Part shown: in pieces, positions 20,328 through 30,174 of the stretch
Position numbering within the stretch: the first letter of the stretch is position 1
Layout: the number at the start of each line of letters is the position of its first letter
Source of the DNA: Dyadobacter frigoris
Lineage (GTDB): Bacteria > Bacteroidota > Bacteroidia > Cytophagales > Spirosomataceae
Direction of reading: 5' to 3'
Assembly (NCBI RefSeq): GCF_005280585.1
Contig: NZ_SZVO01000016.1
Coordinates: 1,109 to 65,108, forward strand
Length of the DNA stretch: 64,000 nucleotides
Made by a program: the position numbers and the translations under genes
The notes under the pieces: generated by a model
The model's input: only the letters and a program-made list of their open reading frames with translations
What the model was told of the DNA's origin: nothing
The model's database searches: none

Positions 20328-20873
20328 ATGAAAAATTTAATCGCACCCGCCATTGTTTTCGTATTCGCCGCAGTTACTGTGCCGTTGCATGCACAATCCT
20401 TAGCGAAAGCAGATAGAAAAGAATTGAAAGCAGAAGCCCGCCAGGAGCGCAAGTTAGAAGCGGATGATGTGCGTACTGCTTCAAAAACCCGCTTTCTTGA
20501 AGATTTTGGAAATGTAAATGATGTGAAATGGGTTAGAGGAGTTCAATTTGACGAAGCCACTTTCACTTTAAATAATCAGTTGACTACTGCCTTTTATGAC
20601 TTCAACTCAGAGTTGGTGGGTACAACAATGATCAAAAAATTTGCAGATATACCTGCAAATGCCCAGAAGGAAATCAAAAAACGTTATAAAGGTTACACGA
20701 TAGGAGCGGTTATTATGTTTGACGACAATGAATCCAACGATACCAATATGTACATGTATGGTAACCAGTTTGAAGATGCTGACCACTACTTTGTTACAGT
20801 GGCAAAAGGTAAATCTGAAATTATTTTGAAAGTTGCTGCGGATGGGGAAGTTTCGTATTTTAAAGAAGTCTAG
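20328..20873 (+). CDS. Secreted hypothetical protein, PepSY-like
   Basis: The protein has 181 residues and a signal peptide (1-22, ending LHAQS). A charged Lys/Glu/Ala-rich helix (about 23-50) is followed by an alpha/beta region with DVKWVRGVQFDEATF and a late repeat-like VKWV/YFVTVAKGKSEIILKV pattern, similar to small PepSY-like periplasmic proteins of Bacteroidota. Function is unknown. It is divergent from the LytTR gene at 20153, with 174 bp between, so that regulator could act on it (inference). A strong hairpin follows its stop. Confidence 0.7.
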   Translation: MKNLIAPAIVFVFAAVTVPLHAQSLAKADRKELKAEARQERKLEADDVRTASKTRFLEDFGNVNDVKWVRGVQFDEATFTLNNQLTTAFYDFNSELVGTTMIKKFADIPANAQKEIKKRYKGYTIGAVIMFDDNESNDTNMYMYGNQFEDADHYFVTVAKGKSEIILKVAADGEVSYFKEV

Positions 20874-20895
20874 GTATTACTTTTCCCTTCTTGAA

Positions 20896-20933
20896 TCAAT
20901 AATCCTGCGATTTTTTAGTCGCAGGATTATTGA
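20896..20933. terminator. Perfect 15-bp hairpin
   Basis: tcaataatcctgcga at 20896-20910 is exactly complementary to 20919-20933, with an 8-nt loop of mainly T. It lies 23 bases after the stop of the 181-residue secreted protein, so it fits its transcription terminator. Confidence 0.75.
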
Positions 20934-21361
20934 TTTATAGCACTTTCAGGAATATTAGGTTTACGAAAAGTTACTACGTGTATTACCAAACGTTAATATT
21001 ATAGTAAGAATAAATACTTGTTAATTTGAGATAATTTCGAATGCCGGGTGAAAAACAGGAAGTAAAAGTATATCTTTCAGCTTCTGACTAATTATGAGTA
21101 GAATAAGCAATAAAAATCTTTTATTCGAGTTTGATTAGTATTAGAACTTTGAATTGTGCAAGTTGGAAATGTTAAAGAGGGGCTGTTTTACAGGAGCAAA
21201 AGATTGGCGAAGAATAGACTTAAAATTACGATATCTGAATAATTACGTTGGAATAACCCGTTTTGAAAATTTAGTTTTATATCAAGTGATTGATCTGCTG
21301 CCATTTTTCAAGACAGTCGGCAAAGAATAGGACTGTTAATACTTTTAAATATAATAACTCA
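20934..21361. other. AT-rich intergenic region before desaturase
   Basis: About 430 bp of low-GC sequence lie between the hairpin and the desaturase start. Only very short ORFs occur. It presumably holds the desaturase promoter, but I could not find a paired TTTG / TAnnTTTG with good spacing. Confidence 0.4.
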
Positions 21362-22429
21362 ATGGCATTTTTGGATCACGTATTACAAACCCCCTCTTAT
21401 GGATGGAAGGATGATGAAGGCAATTTAATTAAACCGGATGCAGGTCAGATTTTTAAGGAATTTTTTGCAAAACTTAACGTTTTTGGAGATCTAAAGAACT
21501 GGCTTCCGTTTTTTAGCTGGCTAAAAGTTTTATGTCTTGCCCCTTTCTTTTTTCTGTTTATTTTTCAGTTTTTCAGTTTTCCTTTATTGGCAATTGCTTT
21601 TGTATACAGCATGATAATCATGGGGACGCATGGTACCATCTGGCATCACAGATATTGCACACATGGAGCTTATAAGTTTAAAAATAAATTTTGGCGTTTT
21701 TTTACACAGAACCTGACAATCAACGTGATACCGGAAGAGATTTACGTAATCTCTCATCATGTTCACCACGCAAAATCTGATCAGCCTGGCGATCCTTACA
21801 ATGCAGAAGCAGGTTTTTTATACTGTTTTTTAGCCGATGTAAATCACCAGCCGATCGCAAAAGATTTGAGCGAAGCAGATTATGACCGGGTCAAATTATT
21901 GATGAAACACACGGGTGTAACAGCAAATACTTATGCGCAATATTTGAAATGGGGCTCTTATGTAAATCCGGGCCGGGCTGTTCTTTCATGGGTGCTGAAC
22001 TGGGCATTCTGGTATACTACCTTCTATCTTCTAGGCGGACATGCGCTTGCTTGTACACTGTTTGGTGCGGCAGGATTCTGGGCAGTTGGCGTTCGTACAT
22101 TTAACTATGAAGGTCACGCAAAAGGAGAGGATAAACAACAGGAAGGTGTAGATTATAACTTTAAAGATAAGTCGATCAATCAGTTATGGCCAGGTTTGGT
22201 TGCGGGTGAGTGGCACAATAACCATCATCTTTTTCCAAAAAGTGCAAGAAGTGGTTTCAAACCTTATCAGATTGACATGGCTTTTTATTATATTAAATTC
22301 ATGAGTCTTACAGGTGCAGTAAGCTCTTATACTGATTCAAAAAAACAATTTAATCAGCAGTATTATTTACCGTATTTGGCTAAGAAAAAGGCGGTTGTGA
22401 AGTTTGAGGAAAAGGTGGAAGTGGAGTAG
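21362..22429 (+). CDS. Acyl-CoA/fatty acid desaturase
   Basis: This 355-residue integral membrane di-iron desaturase inserts a double bond into fatty acyl chains, probably delta-9 type. The histidine clusters are HHRYCTHG (in the first conserved box), HHVHHAKSDQPGDP and WHNNHHLFP, and hydrophobic stretches lie between them. An in-frame ATG 72 bases upstream exists, but family members start like MAFLDHVL, so ATG 21362 is chosen. It is monocistronic and probably serves membrane fluidity. A bidirectional hairpin follows. Confidence 0.92.
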   Translation: MAFLDHVLQTPSYGWKDDEGNLIKPDAGQIFKEFFAKLNVFGDLKNWLPFFSWLKVLCLAPFFFLFIFQFFSFPLLAIAFVYSMIIMGTHGTIWHHRYCTHGAYKFKNKFWRFFTQNLTINVIPEEIYVISHHVHHAKSDQPGDPYNAEAGFLYCFLADVNHQPIAKDLSEADYDRVKLLMKHTGVTANTYAQYLKWGSYVNPGRAVLSWVLNWAFWYTTFYLLGGHALACTLFGAAGFWAVGVRTFNYEGHAKGEDKQQEGVDYNFKDKSINQLWPGLVAGEWHNNHHLFPKSARSGFKPYQIDMAFYYIKFMSLTGAVSSYTDSKKQFNQQYYLPYLAKKKAVVKFEEKVEVE

Positions 22430-22453
22430 GGAATTCTTTAAAATAACAAATAT

Positions 22454-22490
22454 AAAAATGAAGAATGCGGTTATGCATTCTTCATTTTTT
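22454..22490. terminator. Bidirectional terminator
   Basis: aaaaatgaagaatgc at 22454-22468 is exactly complementary to 22475-22489, with A- and T-runs on opposite sides. It separates the convergent desaturase and Fic genes. The right arm is also the last codons of the Fic gene (stop at 22471-22473), so the terminator is partly embedded in coding sequence. Confidence 0.85.
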
Positions 22491-23784
22491 GTTCTATAAA
22501 GTCTTTGTGGCGTTTTAATTCTTCGTTGACTATTGTGTTGATTTCGTCTTCTGTTAGCTGGTCCTGATAATTTTTTTCTAATGTTTGGTTAGTTCTTTCG
22601 TTTCTAACGATATATGTGTTACTATTTAGCATAACATCTATGTTCGTAAAGAAGTCGAAATTTCCATATTCAGAATGTCTAAATACTTTGTAGGAGGCTG
22701 AAAAGCCAAACGTAGTTATATCGAAATTGATTTTATTCTTGACAATGGGAATCGCAGTTGTAATATTATCACTGGCATAATCAGTTGCACGAAGAAAACG
22801 CTTTGTTTCAATGTAAAATGTATCGAATTTTTTGCACCCCTCTACAAAGTTTAGTATTAGCGGTACAACTGATTTGTCATACAATTCATAAATCAACTCA
22901 ACTGTCTTTTCCACTTCCTGATTTCCTCTGTTCAACCTCGCTTCCAAAATCGCTAATTCCTTATCCAAATCATCCGGTTCTTCGATACTTTCACCTTTCG
23001 CGCCACGTATCATTATTTCAAGAGAATTTACCAGATTATCGGCAATGTAGTTTACGAAGGCTTCGATCAGCCCACTATCAGCCTGTCTTAAAGCAAAAAA
23101 GTATTTATTTTTCTCTTCTGTTTTAATAATGACGGGTGGAAACTGAAATTGCATTAGAATAAAATTCATCAGAATCCTTGCTGTTCTACCGTTTCCATCG
23201 TCAAAAGGATGAATTCTGATAAAGCGATAATGAAATTCTGCTGCAAGTAAAATCGGATTGACGTTATTTTGACTGCTTTTATCACGATACCAGTCGATCA
23301 ATTCGCCCATCATGGCTGGCGTTTCTTCGGGTGTAGCGAAACGGAAAATTTCACCTGTACTTGTCAAAACGTGGTTAGGCTGACTTTTATATTTACCAAT
23401 TTCCACACGTTTTGTTGTGGGCAACCCTTCTGCTGTAATGGCATTAACCGTGTAAGATTCCTTTAATAAAAGCGAATGTATTTGACGAATAAAGGATTCC
23501 GTCATCGGATATTCTCCCTTGATTATATCCAGAATCCACTCAATCGCCTCATTATGTCCCTCTATTTCAATATGATCTTTTAAAGGCTTTCCTTGCGCAG
23601 TCAGGCCAAAAAGTATTAATGCTTTCGTTTCTCCGTAGGTAAGTGAATTGCCTTCCAAATTGTTGGAATGGTAATTCCAATCAAGCCGAAATTTTTGCAT
23701 TATCTTTAATTCCTGCGCTTTGCTGATTGGTCTTAAAGAATCAAGTTGTTCTTTAAGTTGCAAAGCTTTTTCTATTGATCCCAT
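22471..23784 (-). CDS. Fic domain protein with N-terminal inhibitory motif
   Basis: The protein has 437 residues. The Fic core motif HPFDDGNGRTAR spans H192-R203 with all catalytic residues, so it should transfer AMP (or a related nucleotide moiety) to a target protein hydroxyl. The N-terminal helix holds S40-N-N-L-E44-G45, matching the (S/T)xxxE(G/N) inhibitory motif of class II Fic proteins, so activity is probably self-restrained. A C-terminal region of about 150 residues (280-437) has helical and possible winged-helix-like content. The TTG at 23790 is an alternative start; ATG 23784 is chosen. No separate antitoxin lies nearby. The target is unknown. Confidence 0.92.
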   Translation of the reverse strand: MGSIEKALQLKEQLDSLRPISKAQELKIMQKFRLDWNYHSNNLEGNSLTYGETKALILFGLTAQGKPLKDHIEIEGHNEAIEWILDIIKGEYPMTESFIRQIHSLLLKESYTVNAITAEGLPTTKRVEIGKYKSQPNHVLTSTGEIFRFATPEETPAMMGELIDWYRDKSSQNNVNPILLAAEFHYRFIRIHPFDDGNGRTARILMNFILMQFQFPPVIIKTEEKNKYFFALRQADSGLIEAFVNYIADNLVNSLEIMIRGAKGESIEEPDDLDKELAILEARLNRGNQEVEKTVELIYELYDKSVVPLILNFVEGCKKFDTFYIETKRFLRATDYASDNITTAIPIVKNKINFDITTFGFSASYKVFRHSEYGNFDFFTNIDVMLNSNTYIVRNERTNQTLEKNYQDQLTEDEINTIVNEELKRHKDFIEQKMKNA

Positions 23785-23948
23785 TGGCAATACTATTGTT
23801 TTATGTAAAGCTATTTAATCATAGCGCATAAATTAAGAAATGCCGGATAATTTTTGAGAATCTGTAACCTGAATGTGAAAGAGAAATATTGATCTATATC
23901 AAACAGATTAATGATAAAATTATATTTTCAAAAGCTTTCAAAAATTCA

Positions 23949-24007
23949 GCCACGAATACACAAATTTTCATGAAGTAACATTAATGAAAAATTCGTGTAT
24001 TCCTGGC
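23949..24007. repeat. Imperfect palindrome, hairpin after permease gene
   Basis: The arm at 23949-23971 matches the reverse complement of 23984-24007 at about 21 of 23 positions with one bulge. It contains cgaatacac / gtgtattc. It lies 27 bases past the stop of the minus-strand permease gene and may be its terminator, or a copy of a dispersed intergenic palindromic repeat. Confidence 0.5.
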
Positions 24008-24033
24008 AAAATAACAAATAGCTAAAACGTAAT

Positions 24034-26385
24034 TTATTCTGATTTCAGAGATTTTACGGGATTCATCAAAGCAGCTTTAACACTTTGAAAGCTCACCGTG
24101 AACAAAGCGACACTAACGGCAATTCCACCCGCGAGCATAAAAATGCCCCAGGATAAATCGATATGATATACAAAATCTTGCAGCCATTTGTCCATTACGT
24201 ACCATGCAAGTGGCGAAGCAAGAACAATAGAAACCAGAATCAGCTTAATAAAATCTTTCGAAAGCAAAGCGATTACACTGGCAACATTGGCGCCCAATAC
24301 TTTTCTGATCCCGATTTCCTTGGTACGCTGTTCGGCCGTAAAGGCTGCTAAGCCTAATAGTCCAAGACAGGAAATGACGATGGCCAATATTCCAAAATAT
24401 TTGATCAGCGTATTGACAATCATTTCTGAACGGTACATTTTTTCATAATCCTCATCCAGGAAATGGTAGGTAAAAGGATAGTCAGGATTAAATGAACGGG
24501 TTATTTTTTCAACATAGGCTATCGCCTCTTTTGTTTTTCCGGGTTTGGTTTTGATCATCATATATTCCGTGTTCAGGCCTTTATAATTAACCAGAATAAG
24601 CGGCTGAATAGCCTGATGAAATGAACTAAGATGGAAATCTTTCATGACACCAACGATGGTTCCTTTGCCCATCCAGAATTTCACCTGTTTCCCTACCGGA
24701 TCTTTCATTTTCATCATCTTGACTGCCGCTTCGTTGACAATATAATTAGCGGTATCCGCAGCAAAATCCTTGGAGAAATCCCGGCCATCCAGCATTTCAA
24801 TATTCATCGTTTTGGCAAAATCATAACCAACAAAAGTTGCGCTGACGGTATTGACCAAATCCTTGTCACGACCATCCCAATCCAGATCACCGGAGCTTCC
24901 CTGAATATTTGTCGGCATAGAACCGGTTGTGGTAGCCGAGGAAATGAAAGGAGAATTCAGGACTTCCTGGCGAAAAACTTCAAGTTTGTTATATAAATTG
25001 CCTTCCAGTGAAATGTAAAGTACATTTTCCTTATTCAGTCCCAGGCGTTTTGTTTGAATATATTTCATCTGACGGCCAATAACCAGCATGCCTATAATCA
25101 GGAATATTGAAAGTCCGAATTGAAAAACCACAAGCCCTTTTCTTAGAAAAGCACCTTTGTTGGTAAATGTCAGTCTTCCCTTTAAAATTCTAATGGGCTG
25201 TAAGGAAGAGAGATACAAGGCCGGATAACTGCCGGCAACCATTCCTGTAATCAGCACCAGAGAAATAATTGAAAGCCATAAAACCGGATCCAGCGCTTTA
25301 AGGCTGATCTGTTTTTGAACTACTTCATTAAATGCCGGCAACAGACTGATTACGAAAACCATGGCTAAAAGTGCAGCAAGTCCGCTTACAATCAGTGATT
25401 CTCCTAAAAACTGCATCACCAGAAATTTTCGTTCCGCACCCACGACTTTTCTGACACCCACTTCCTTAGCTCTTTTGACGGAACGTGCAGTAGACAAATT
25501 CATGAAATTAACACAGGCAATCAGCAAAATGAATATAGCTACTATGGAAAAAACACGTACATATTCTATCCGGCCACCGGAAGGCCTCAGATTTTCATAT
25601 TCGCCGTAAAGGTACAGATCTTTTAAGCCCTGAAGAATCGGGAAACTTACAAACTGTGGAGGCATATTTTTCTTAATTACCTTTTTGATGATTGCATCAG
25701 CGTGGACGGGATCAGCCTGCGGGTTAAGACGAACAAATGTTTTGAAGCTGAAATTTCCCCAGGTTTTCATCCAGTCCTGTTCCTGAACTTTAAAATTGAT
25801 AACCCAGTCGAGCTGGACTGAGGCATTTTGCGGTATATTTTCGAAAACCGCGCTAACAGTATAATCCTTTGAGTTGTCCATTTTAAGTGTTTTTCCAACT
25901 GCATTTGAACTGCCGAAATATTTTTCTGCCAGTTTTCGTGAAATTGCGATGGAGGTTGGCTGTTCAATTGCGGATTTTGCATTACCATCTAAAAAGGGTG
26001 TTTGAAATACCTTGAAGAAATCCGGTGTAGCATAAATCCCATTTTCCTTGGTGGATTTTTCACCAACTTTAACGAGTAAATCTCTATTCCAGGTTATTTT
26101 GGTGAGTGCTGCAACTTCCGGTACTTCTTTCTGAATAACTTCCGACCACGGCCCGGGCGTTGCTTCTCCTACAATTTTTTCGCCTTTCCAATCAGAGCCT
26201 GCCCGAACCAGATAAATTTGTTCGAGGTCGGGATAGAAACTATTGTAGGAAATTTCGTCTCTTACCCAAAGCCATATCAGCATACTGCACGACATGCCCA
26301 GCGCCAGGCCAAAAATATTGATAAACGAGAAAAGTTTATTTTTCAATAAACTACGGATCGCGATTTTAAAGTAATTTTTGAACAT
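24034..26385 (-). CDS. ABC transporter permease, FtsX/MacB type
   Basis: The protein has 783 residues in two halves. Each half has one or more membrane helices around a large periplasmic MacB-like domain and an FtsX permease core: an N-terminal helix near 17-40, helices near 280-430 with KEVGVRKVVGAE, and a second FtsX core near 665-770 with KEIGIRKVLGAN. Such double-FtsX permeases are abundant in Bacteroidota, often in multiple orphan copies. No ATPase gene is adjacent, so its ATP-binding partner is elsewhere. The final residues ALMNPVKSLKSE are shared with the permease at 32267-34915, marking them as paralogues. Substrate unknown. Confidence 0.92.
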   Translation of the reverse strand: MFKNYFKIAIRSLLKNKLFSFINIFGLALGMSCSMLIWLWVRDEISYNSFYPDLEQIYLVRAGSDWKGEKIVGEATPGPWSEVIQKEVPEVAALTKITWNRDLLVKVGEKSTKENGIYATPDFFKVFQTPFLDGNAKSAIEQPTSIAISRKLAEKYFGSSNAVGKTLKMDNSKDYTVSAVFENIPQNASVQLDWVINFKVQEQDWMKTWGNFSFKTFVRLNPQADPVHADAIIKKVIKKNMPPQFVSFPILQGLKDLYLYGEYENLRPSGGRIEYVRVFSIVAIFILLIACVNFMNLSTARSVKRAKEVGVRKVVGAERKFLVMQFLGESLIVSGLAALLAMVFVISLLPAFNEVVQKQISLKALDPVLWLSIISLVLITGMVAGSYPALYLSSLQPIRILKGRLTFTNKGAFLRKGLVVFQFGLSIFLIIGMLVIGRQMKYIQTKRLGLNKENVLYISLEGNLYNKLEVFRQEVLNSPFISSATTTGSMPTNIQGSSGDLDWDGRDKDLVNTVSATFVGYDFAKTMNIEMLDGRDFSKDFAADTANYIVNEAAVKMMKMKDPVGKQVKFWMGKGTIVGVMKDFHLSSFHQAIQPLILVNYKGLNTEYMMIKTKPGKTKEAIAYVEKITRSFNPDYPFTYHFLDEDYEKMYRSEMIVNTLIKYFGILAIVISCLGLLGLAAFTAEQRTKEIGIRKVLGANVASVIALLSKDFIKLILVSIVLASPLAWYVMDKWLQDFVYHIDLSWGIFMLAGGIAVSVALFTVSFQSVKAALMNPVKSLKSE

Positions 26386-26669
26386 GGCCGGAAAGTGTTA
26401 GAACTTTATGTAAAGGATTGAATTTCAGGGATAGGACTGCCTGTGATGCACAAATTATGTACCAAACTGAGTATTGTTTTTTAAGGGTCTGAAAGTCAAA
26501 TTGTTATAATGGATACCTGTTTTTGGAATGTTCATTTTTGAACAGTATTTTAACGTAAATGAACGCAGGCATCGTTAGATTTTCAGGTAGCAGGAACATT
26601 CTTGAATCCGAAAATGTAATAGAAATAAGTATCTTACTCGTCCGGTTTCGCTAAAATTAATTCGCATTC

Positions 26670-27248
26670 ATGTTATCCGTTTTTAAAAAATACCTTACAG
26701 AAAAAGCCACGCTATCCGAGGAAGAATGGGAGATTATCGCATCCGTTTGTATTGTAAAGAAAATCAGGAAACAGCAATTTCTTTTGGAGCAGGGCGAAGT
26801 TTGGCGGTATAATGCATTTGTTTGTGAAGGATGTTTGAGAAGATATAGTATTGACGATAAAGGGATTGAACATATAATCCAGTTCAGTACCGAAAACTGG
26901 TGGGCAGGTGACCGACAAAGTCTGATGCATGAGACGCCGTCGAAATATAATGTTGATGCCATTGAAAATTCGGTAGTAATTCTGATTCGGAAGGCAGATT
27001 TTGAAATAATCTGCAAAAAAATACCAGCCTTTTACGAGCTTTCAAATGCGATATTACAGAGAAGTTTTAACGCTTCACAAGAAAGAATAAACGCAGTGAT
27101 CAGTTTGACTGCGGAAGAAAAATACCTCAACTTTTTAACTTCATTTCCGGGTTTGGCCAATCGTGTTCCCCGTCATATGGTGGCTTCATATCTGGGTATT
27201 ACGCCTGAAACGCTTAGCAGGATAAAAAAACAGGTTATGGGAAAATGA
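26670..27248 (+). CDS. Crp/Fnr family transcriptional regulator
   Basis: The protein has 192 residues. A cyclic-nucleotide-binding-like beta-roll (about 20-120) begins with CIVKKIRKQQFLLEQGE. The C-terminal helix-turn-helix contains VASYLGITPETLSRIKKQ (about 172-189), where the recognition helix PETLSRIKK is typical of this family. The divergently oriented permease gene starts 284 bp away and could be a target. It has no cysteine cluster for an Fe-S centre, so it is not an FNR-type oxygen sensor. Confidence 0.9.
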   Translation: MLSVFKKYLTEKATLSEEEWEIIASVCIVKKIRKQQFLLEQGEVWRYNAFVCEGCLRRYSIDDKGIEHIIQFSTENWWAGDRQSLMHETPSKYNVDAIENSVVILIRKADFEIICKKIPAFYELSNAILQRSFNASQERINAVISLTAEEKYLNFLTSFPGLANRVPRHMVASYLGITPETLSRIKKQVMGK

Positions 27249-27289
27249 TTTTTTACTGCTCCTTGTTTCGATTTTAAATCAAAATTATT

Positions 27290-29986
27290 CTAATCAATAA
27301 CCTGAATGACGGCTTCGGAGTGGATCGTATTTCCTCTATTGGTAATGCCCTCAACAACGACCCGGAAATTCCCCGTTTGTTCGGATGTGAAAAAAGAAAG
27401 CTCAGCGGGTACATGGGTGGATATTATTTCAACACGAGGATTCCAGTAGAGCGTTGAACGATTATCAGCACGACTTGCATCTGGCTTGAAAATATCATAA
27501 TCCGGTTGTGGAAAAGGCATTGTCCGGTCAAACCCTTGCGCACCAAAATAGGATAATGCCCTGGCATCAACTTCGTTAGTCTTTTTTGTGAAAACGCTAA
27601 CAAGACCATTAGCGCCATTTGCTCCCTGGTTGGCGGTGATCATGCCGTTGACTTCAATATGATCAATCATAGCGGGATTAAGTTGGAACAATCTGTTACC
27701 CGCAGTTTCACCGGTAACCATCACATTGTCAATATACAGGTTTGGTTCGTTCGGACGTCCGTCTCTTCCGGTTATTGTAAAGCGATTCCATATTAAATAC
27801 CAGTTATTATCCTCGGAAATTAATTTGAAACCCGGAACCTTGGCCGCAATAGCTTCGGCCGCACTGCCGAAATTTCCCATACTTTGGCCTTTAATATAGA
27901 AATCCGGATTTGCATATCCATTCTCCTGTTTAACTATTTTGCTGCCTGTTACCTTAAATTCTTTGAGCAAAGTGGCCCGAAGTGTATCATTAGAATTGTA
28001 AATACGAGGAGTCGCAAGAAATTTATGCTTCAAATTAGATACGGGTAGTTTCTCGGGAAGATAGGGCGAGTCTTTGTTTACGATAATAACTTTCCCTTCC
28101 GAAGGCTGAAAAACGAATTTCGTGCTATCATAAAACGTCAGATTTTTCAGAGAAAATTCGCCATTATTGGTTGTGGAAGCCTGGTAAATTCCACCCATAT
28201 TTTCAGGAATCAAGGTCAGTTTCGCTTTCTTCGGTTTCCCTTTTTTGTCCTGATAAATTCCTTCCAGCGAAATACCCGATTCTATTGGATATTTAAAATC
28301 CGGAGCTATTTCTTTGGGCATGGCCGACATCTCAAAATCATTTTTGATACCTGTCGATTCTGTTGTCGGAATAGTCAGCTTTTCGTCCAGTACGGTAACG
28401 GAAAAGCTGCCTTTTTCCAGATTATTTAAAAGGGCGCTGTCGAGTCCAATAGTCATTTTGACCTTACTTTTTGTCTTGTAGTCCGTTTTATCAAATTTTA
28501 TTTTTAGCAAATTATCAGCAACAGGTTGGGAAGAGATTCCATCTATACCTTCTGTCGGACTTAAAATTACAACAGGTTTATAAAAGAACTGCTCAATACC
28601 ATAGTTTCTCATCCATTGTGTATACGCCCTCAAAACATAGTTTCCAGGCACTATTTTCGAAGAAATTTGTATGGATCCCGCCGCTCTTCCGCTATCGATC
28701 GGGATAACAAGATTTTTACTGATTGTTTTGTCAGCCGCAATTAGATCAACATATAAAACCTTGCTTAACGTATCCATAAGCCCGGGAGTGTTGTAATTCA
28801 TGAAACCGCTGAACCAGATATTTTCTCCGGGATAATAATAAGGCCGGTCGGTTTGCAGATACACTTTTTCCTGAAGGCTTTTTGCCAGCAAACTTTCTGG
28901 CGACTGGACTGTAATGATACTACCCGGCTTGTAATCAAACGGCAGCATTCCGGATACGCGCCCATCGGCCATAGCGCCGGAAATAGCAACATCTGTAGGG
29001 TTCAAAATGGTGCCTTCTTTATTGATCAGGACGTAGCCATTTCTCACTTCAAGCCAGCTGACGGGATTGCTGACATCCATATAAAAACGATTTTTGGTAT
29101 AATCCAGTTTGTTATGAACCTCCATTTTATCTTTCACACCAATCCGGAACTCATTGATTCCCGATAGGCGGGCAACCATGCCTGTTGTATCATAAGGCAA
29201 AAGATTATGCTTTATTTCCAGACTGAAATTATCGCTTCGGGGGCTTCCTTTTAATTTATCTTTATACAAAACAAAACCATGTTTGCTCATGTTGCCATCC
29301 AGTATGGACTTCATCAGAAATTTCGCAGAAGCCCGGTAAGCACTTTCCCGGTTTTTCATCCAGGTTGCGGCCACGGACTTATCGGTTGTTTCCATTTCTG
29401 TAAACCTGATATTACCTACAATAGAAAATTCAGTGGCCGAAAAGCCGAATTTTTTTAACTGAAAGAAGAGTTTGTAGCCTAGTATATTGTTTTCAATTTC
29501 CAGCGGAATAGGCGCTTTGGCGGTCATAGCATTGTTTTCCTCAGTAAAATCAAGTACCCAGGAATTGAGTATTTTGCAATTGGCGGTATTCCCAAAGAAA
29601 ACTTTCTCGAATTTTTTTAATTGCTTTTCCCAGTTTTTATCTCTTCCGGATTTTATAGCAACTTCCAATAATTGCTGGGAGTCGGCGGTCAGTGAGATAG
29701 TTAACGGATTGTTACCAGTTTCCTTCACTACAATTTTCAATTGCTGAGGAATGTACCCTATGAAGGAAAAAACAATTTCAGTTGAGCCTAATGGCAGATT
29801 TGGCAGAACAAACTTACCGGATGTATCAGTTGTGACACCGATGGTTGTGTTGTTGATATACACATTGGTAAAAGGCAGCGGTTCCAGCGTTTTAGCGTCA
29901 ATTACACGGCCGGAAATTTTTCCTGTTTGTGCAAATACATTACTGAAAATAAAAATAAAGAGGATGAGGAGTGAAACGTGCTTCAT
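27290..29986 (-). CDS. TonB plug domain protein with carboxypeptidase-like and MG2-like domains, no barrel
   Basis: The protein has 898 residues. A signal peptide (1-19) is followed by a carboxypeptidase-regulatory-like beta-sandwich (about 22-110, with GRVIDAKTLEPLPFTNV and FSFIGY). A long middle region includes an MG2-like segment (about 368-470) with VYLQTDRPYYYPGENIWF. A TonB plug-like domain follows at about 690-800, with LYIDNVMVTG and IEVNGMITANQGANG. The protein ends soon after, so the usual 22-strand barrel is absent. Related Bacteroidota proteins are annotated only as plug/MG2 proteins. It may work as an outer-membrane-associated or periplasmic partner. Function unknown. Confidence 0.75.
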   Translation of the reverse strand: MKHVSLLILFIFIFSNVFAQTGKISGRVIDAKTLEPLPFTNVYINNTTIGVTTDTSGKFVLPNLPLGSTEIVFSFIGYIPQQLKIVVKETGNNPLTISLTADSQQLLEVAIKSGRDKNWEKQLKKFEKVFFGNTANCKILNSWVLDFTEENNAMTAKAPIPLEIENNILGYKLFFQLKKFGFSATEFSIVGNIRFTEMETTDKSVAATWMKNRESAYRASAKFLMKSILDGNMSKHGFVLYKDKLKGSPRSDNFSLEIKHNLLPYDTTGMVARLSGINEFRIGVKDKMEVHNKLDYTKNRFYMDVSNPVSWLEVRNGYVLINKEGTILNPTDVAISGAMADGRVSGMLPFDYKPGSIITVQSPESLLAKSLQEKVYLQTDRPYYYPGENIWFSGFMNYNTPGLMDTLSKVLYVDLIAADKTISKNLVIPIDSGRAAGSIQISSKIVPGNYVLRAYTQWMRNYGIEQFFYKPVVILSPTEGIDGISSQPVADNLLKIKFDKTDYKTKSKVKMTIGLDSALLNNLEKGSFSVTVLDEKLTIPTTESTGIKNDFEMSAMPKEIAPDFKYPIESGISLEGIYQDKKGKPKKAKLTLIPENMGGIYQASTTNNGEFSLKNLTFYDSTKFVFQPSEGKVIIVNKDSPYLPEKLPVSNLKHKFLATPRIYNSNDTLRATLLKEFKVTGSKIVKQENGYANPDFYIKGQSMGNFGSAAEAIAAKVPGFKLISEDNNWYLIWNRFTITGRDGRPNEPNLYIDNVMVTGETAGNRLFQLNPAMIDHIEVNGMITANQGANGANGLVSVFTKKTNEVDARALSYFGAQGFDRTMPFPQPDYDIFKPDASRADNRSTLYWNPRVEIISTHVPAELSFFTSEQTGNFRVVVEGITNRGNTIHSEAVIQVID

Positions 29987-30174
29987 ATATTATGATTTAT
30001 GACATCAATATACGTCAAAATTCTCTGTTTTCTTTAAGCAAGTAACTATAATTTATTTGCTTAACCGGGAAGTCGTTTTCTTGATATTTGTCAAGACCGA
30101 TTGTATCATTTATCAATGGAGCGGGCCTATCTGCCGGGTAACTTTGTATCAACAAATTTAAACAGCGATACAAA

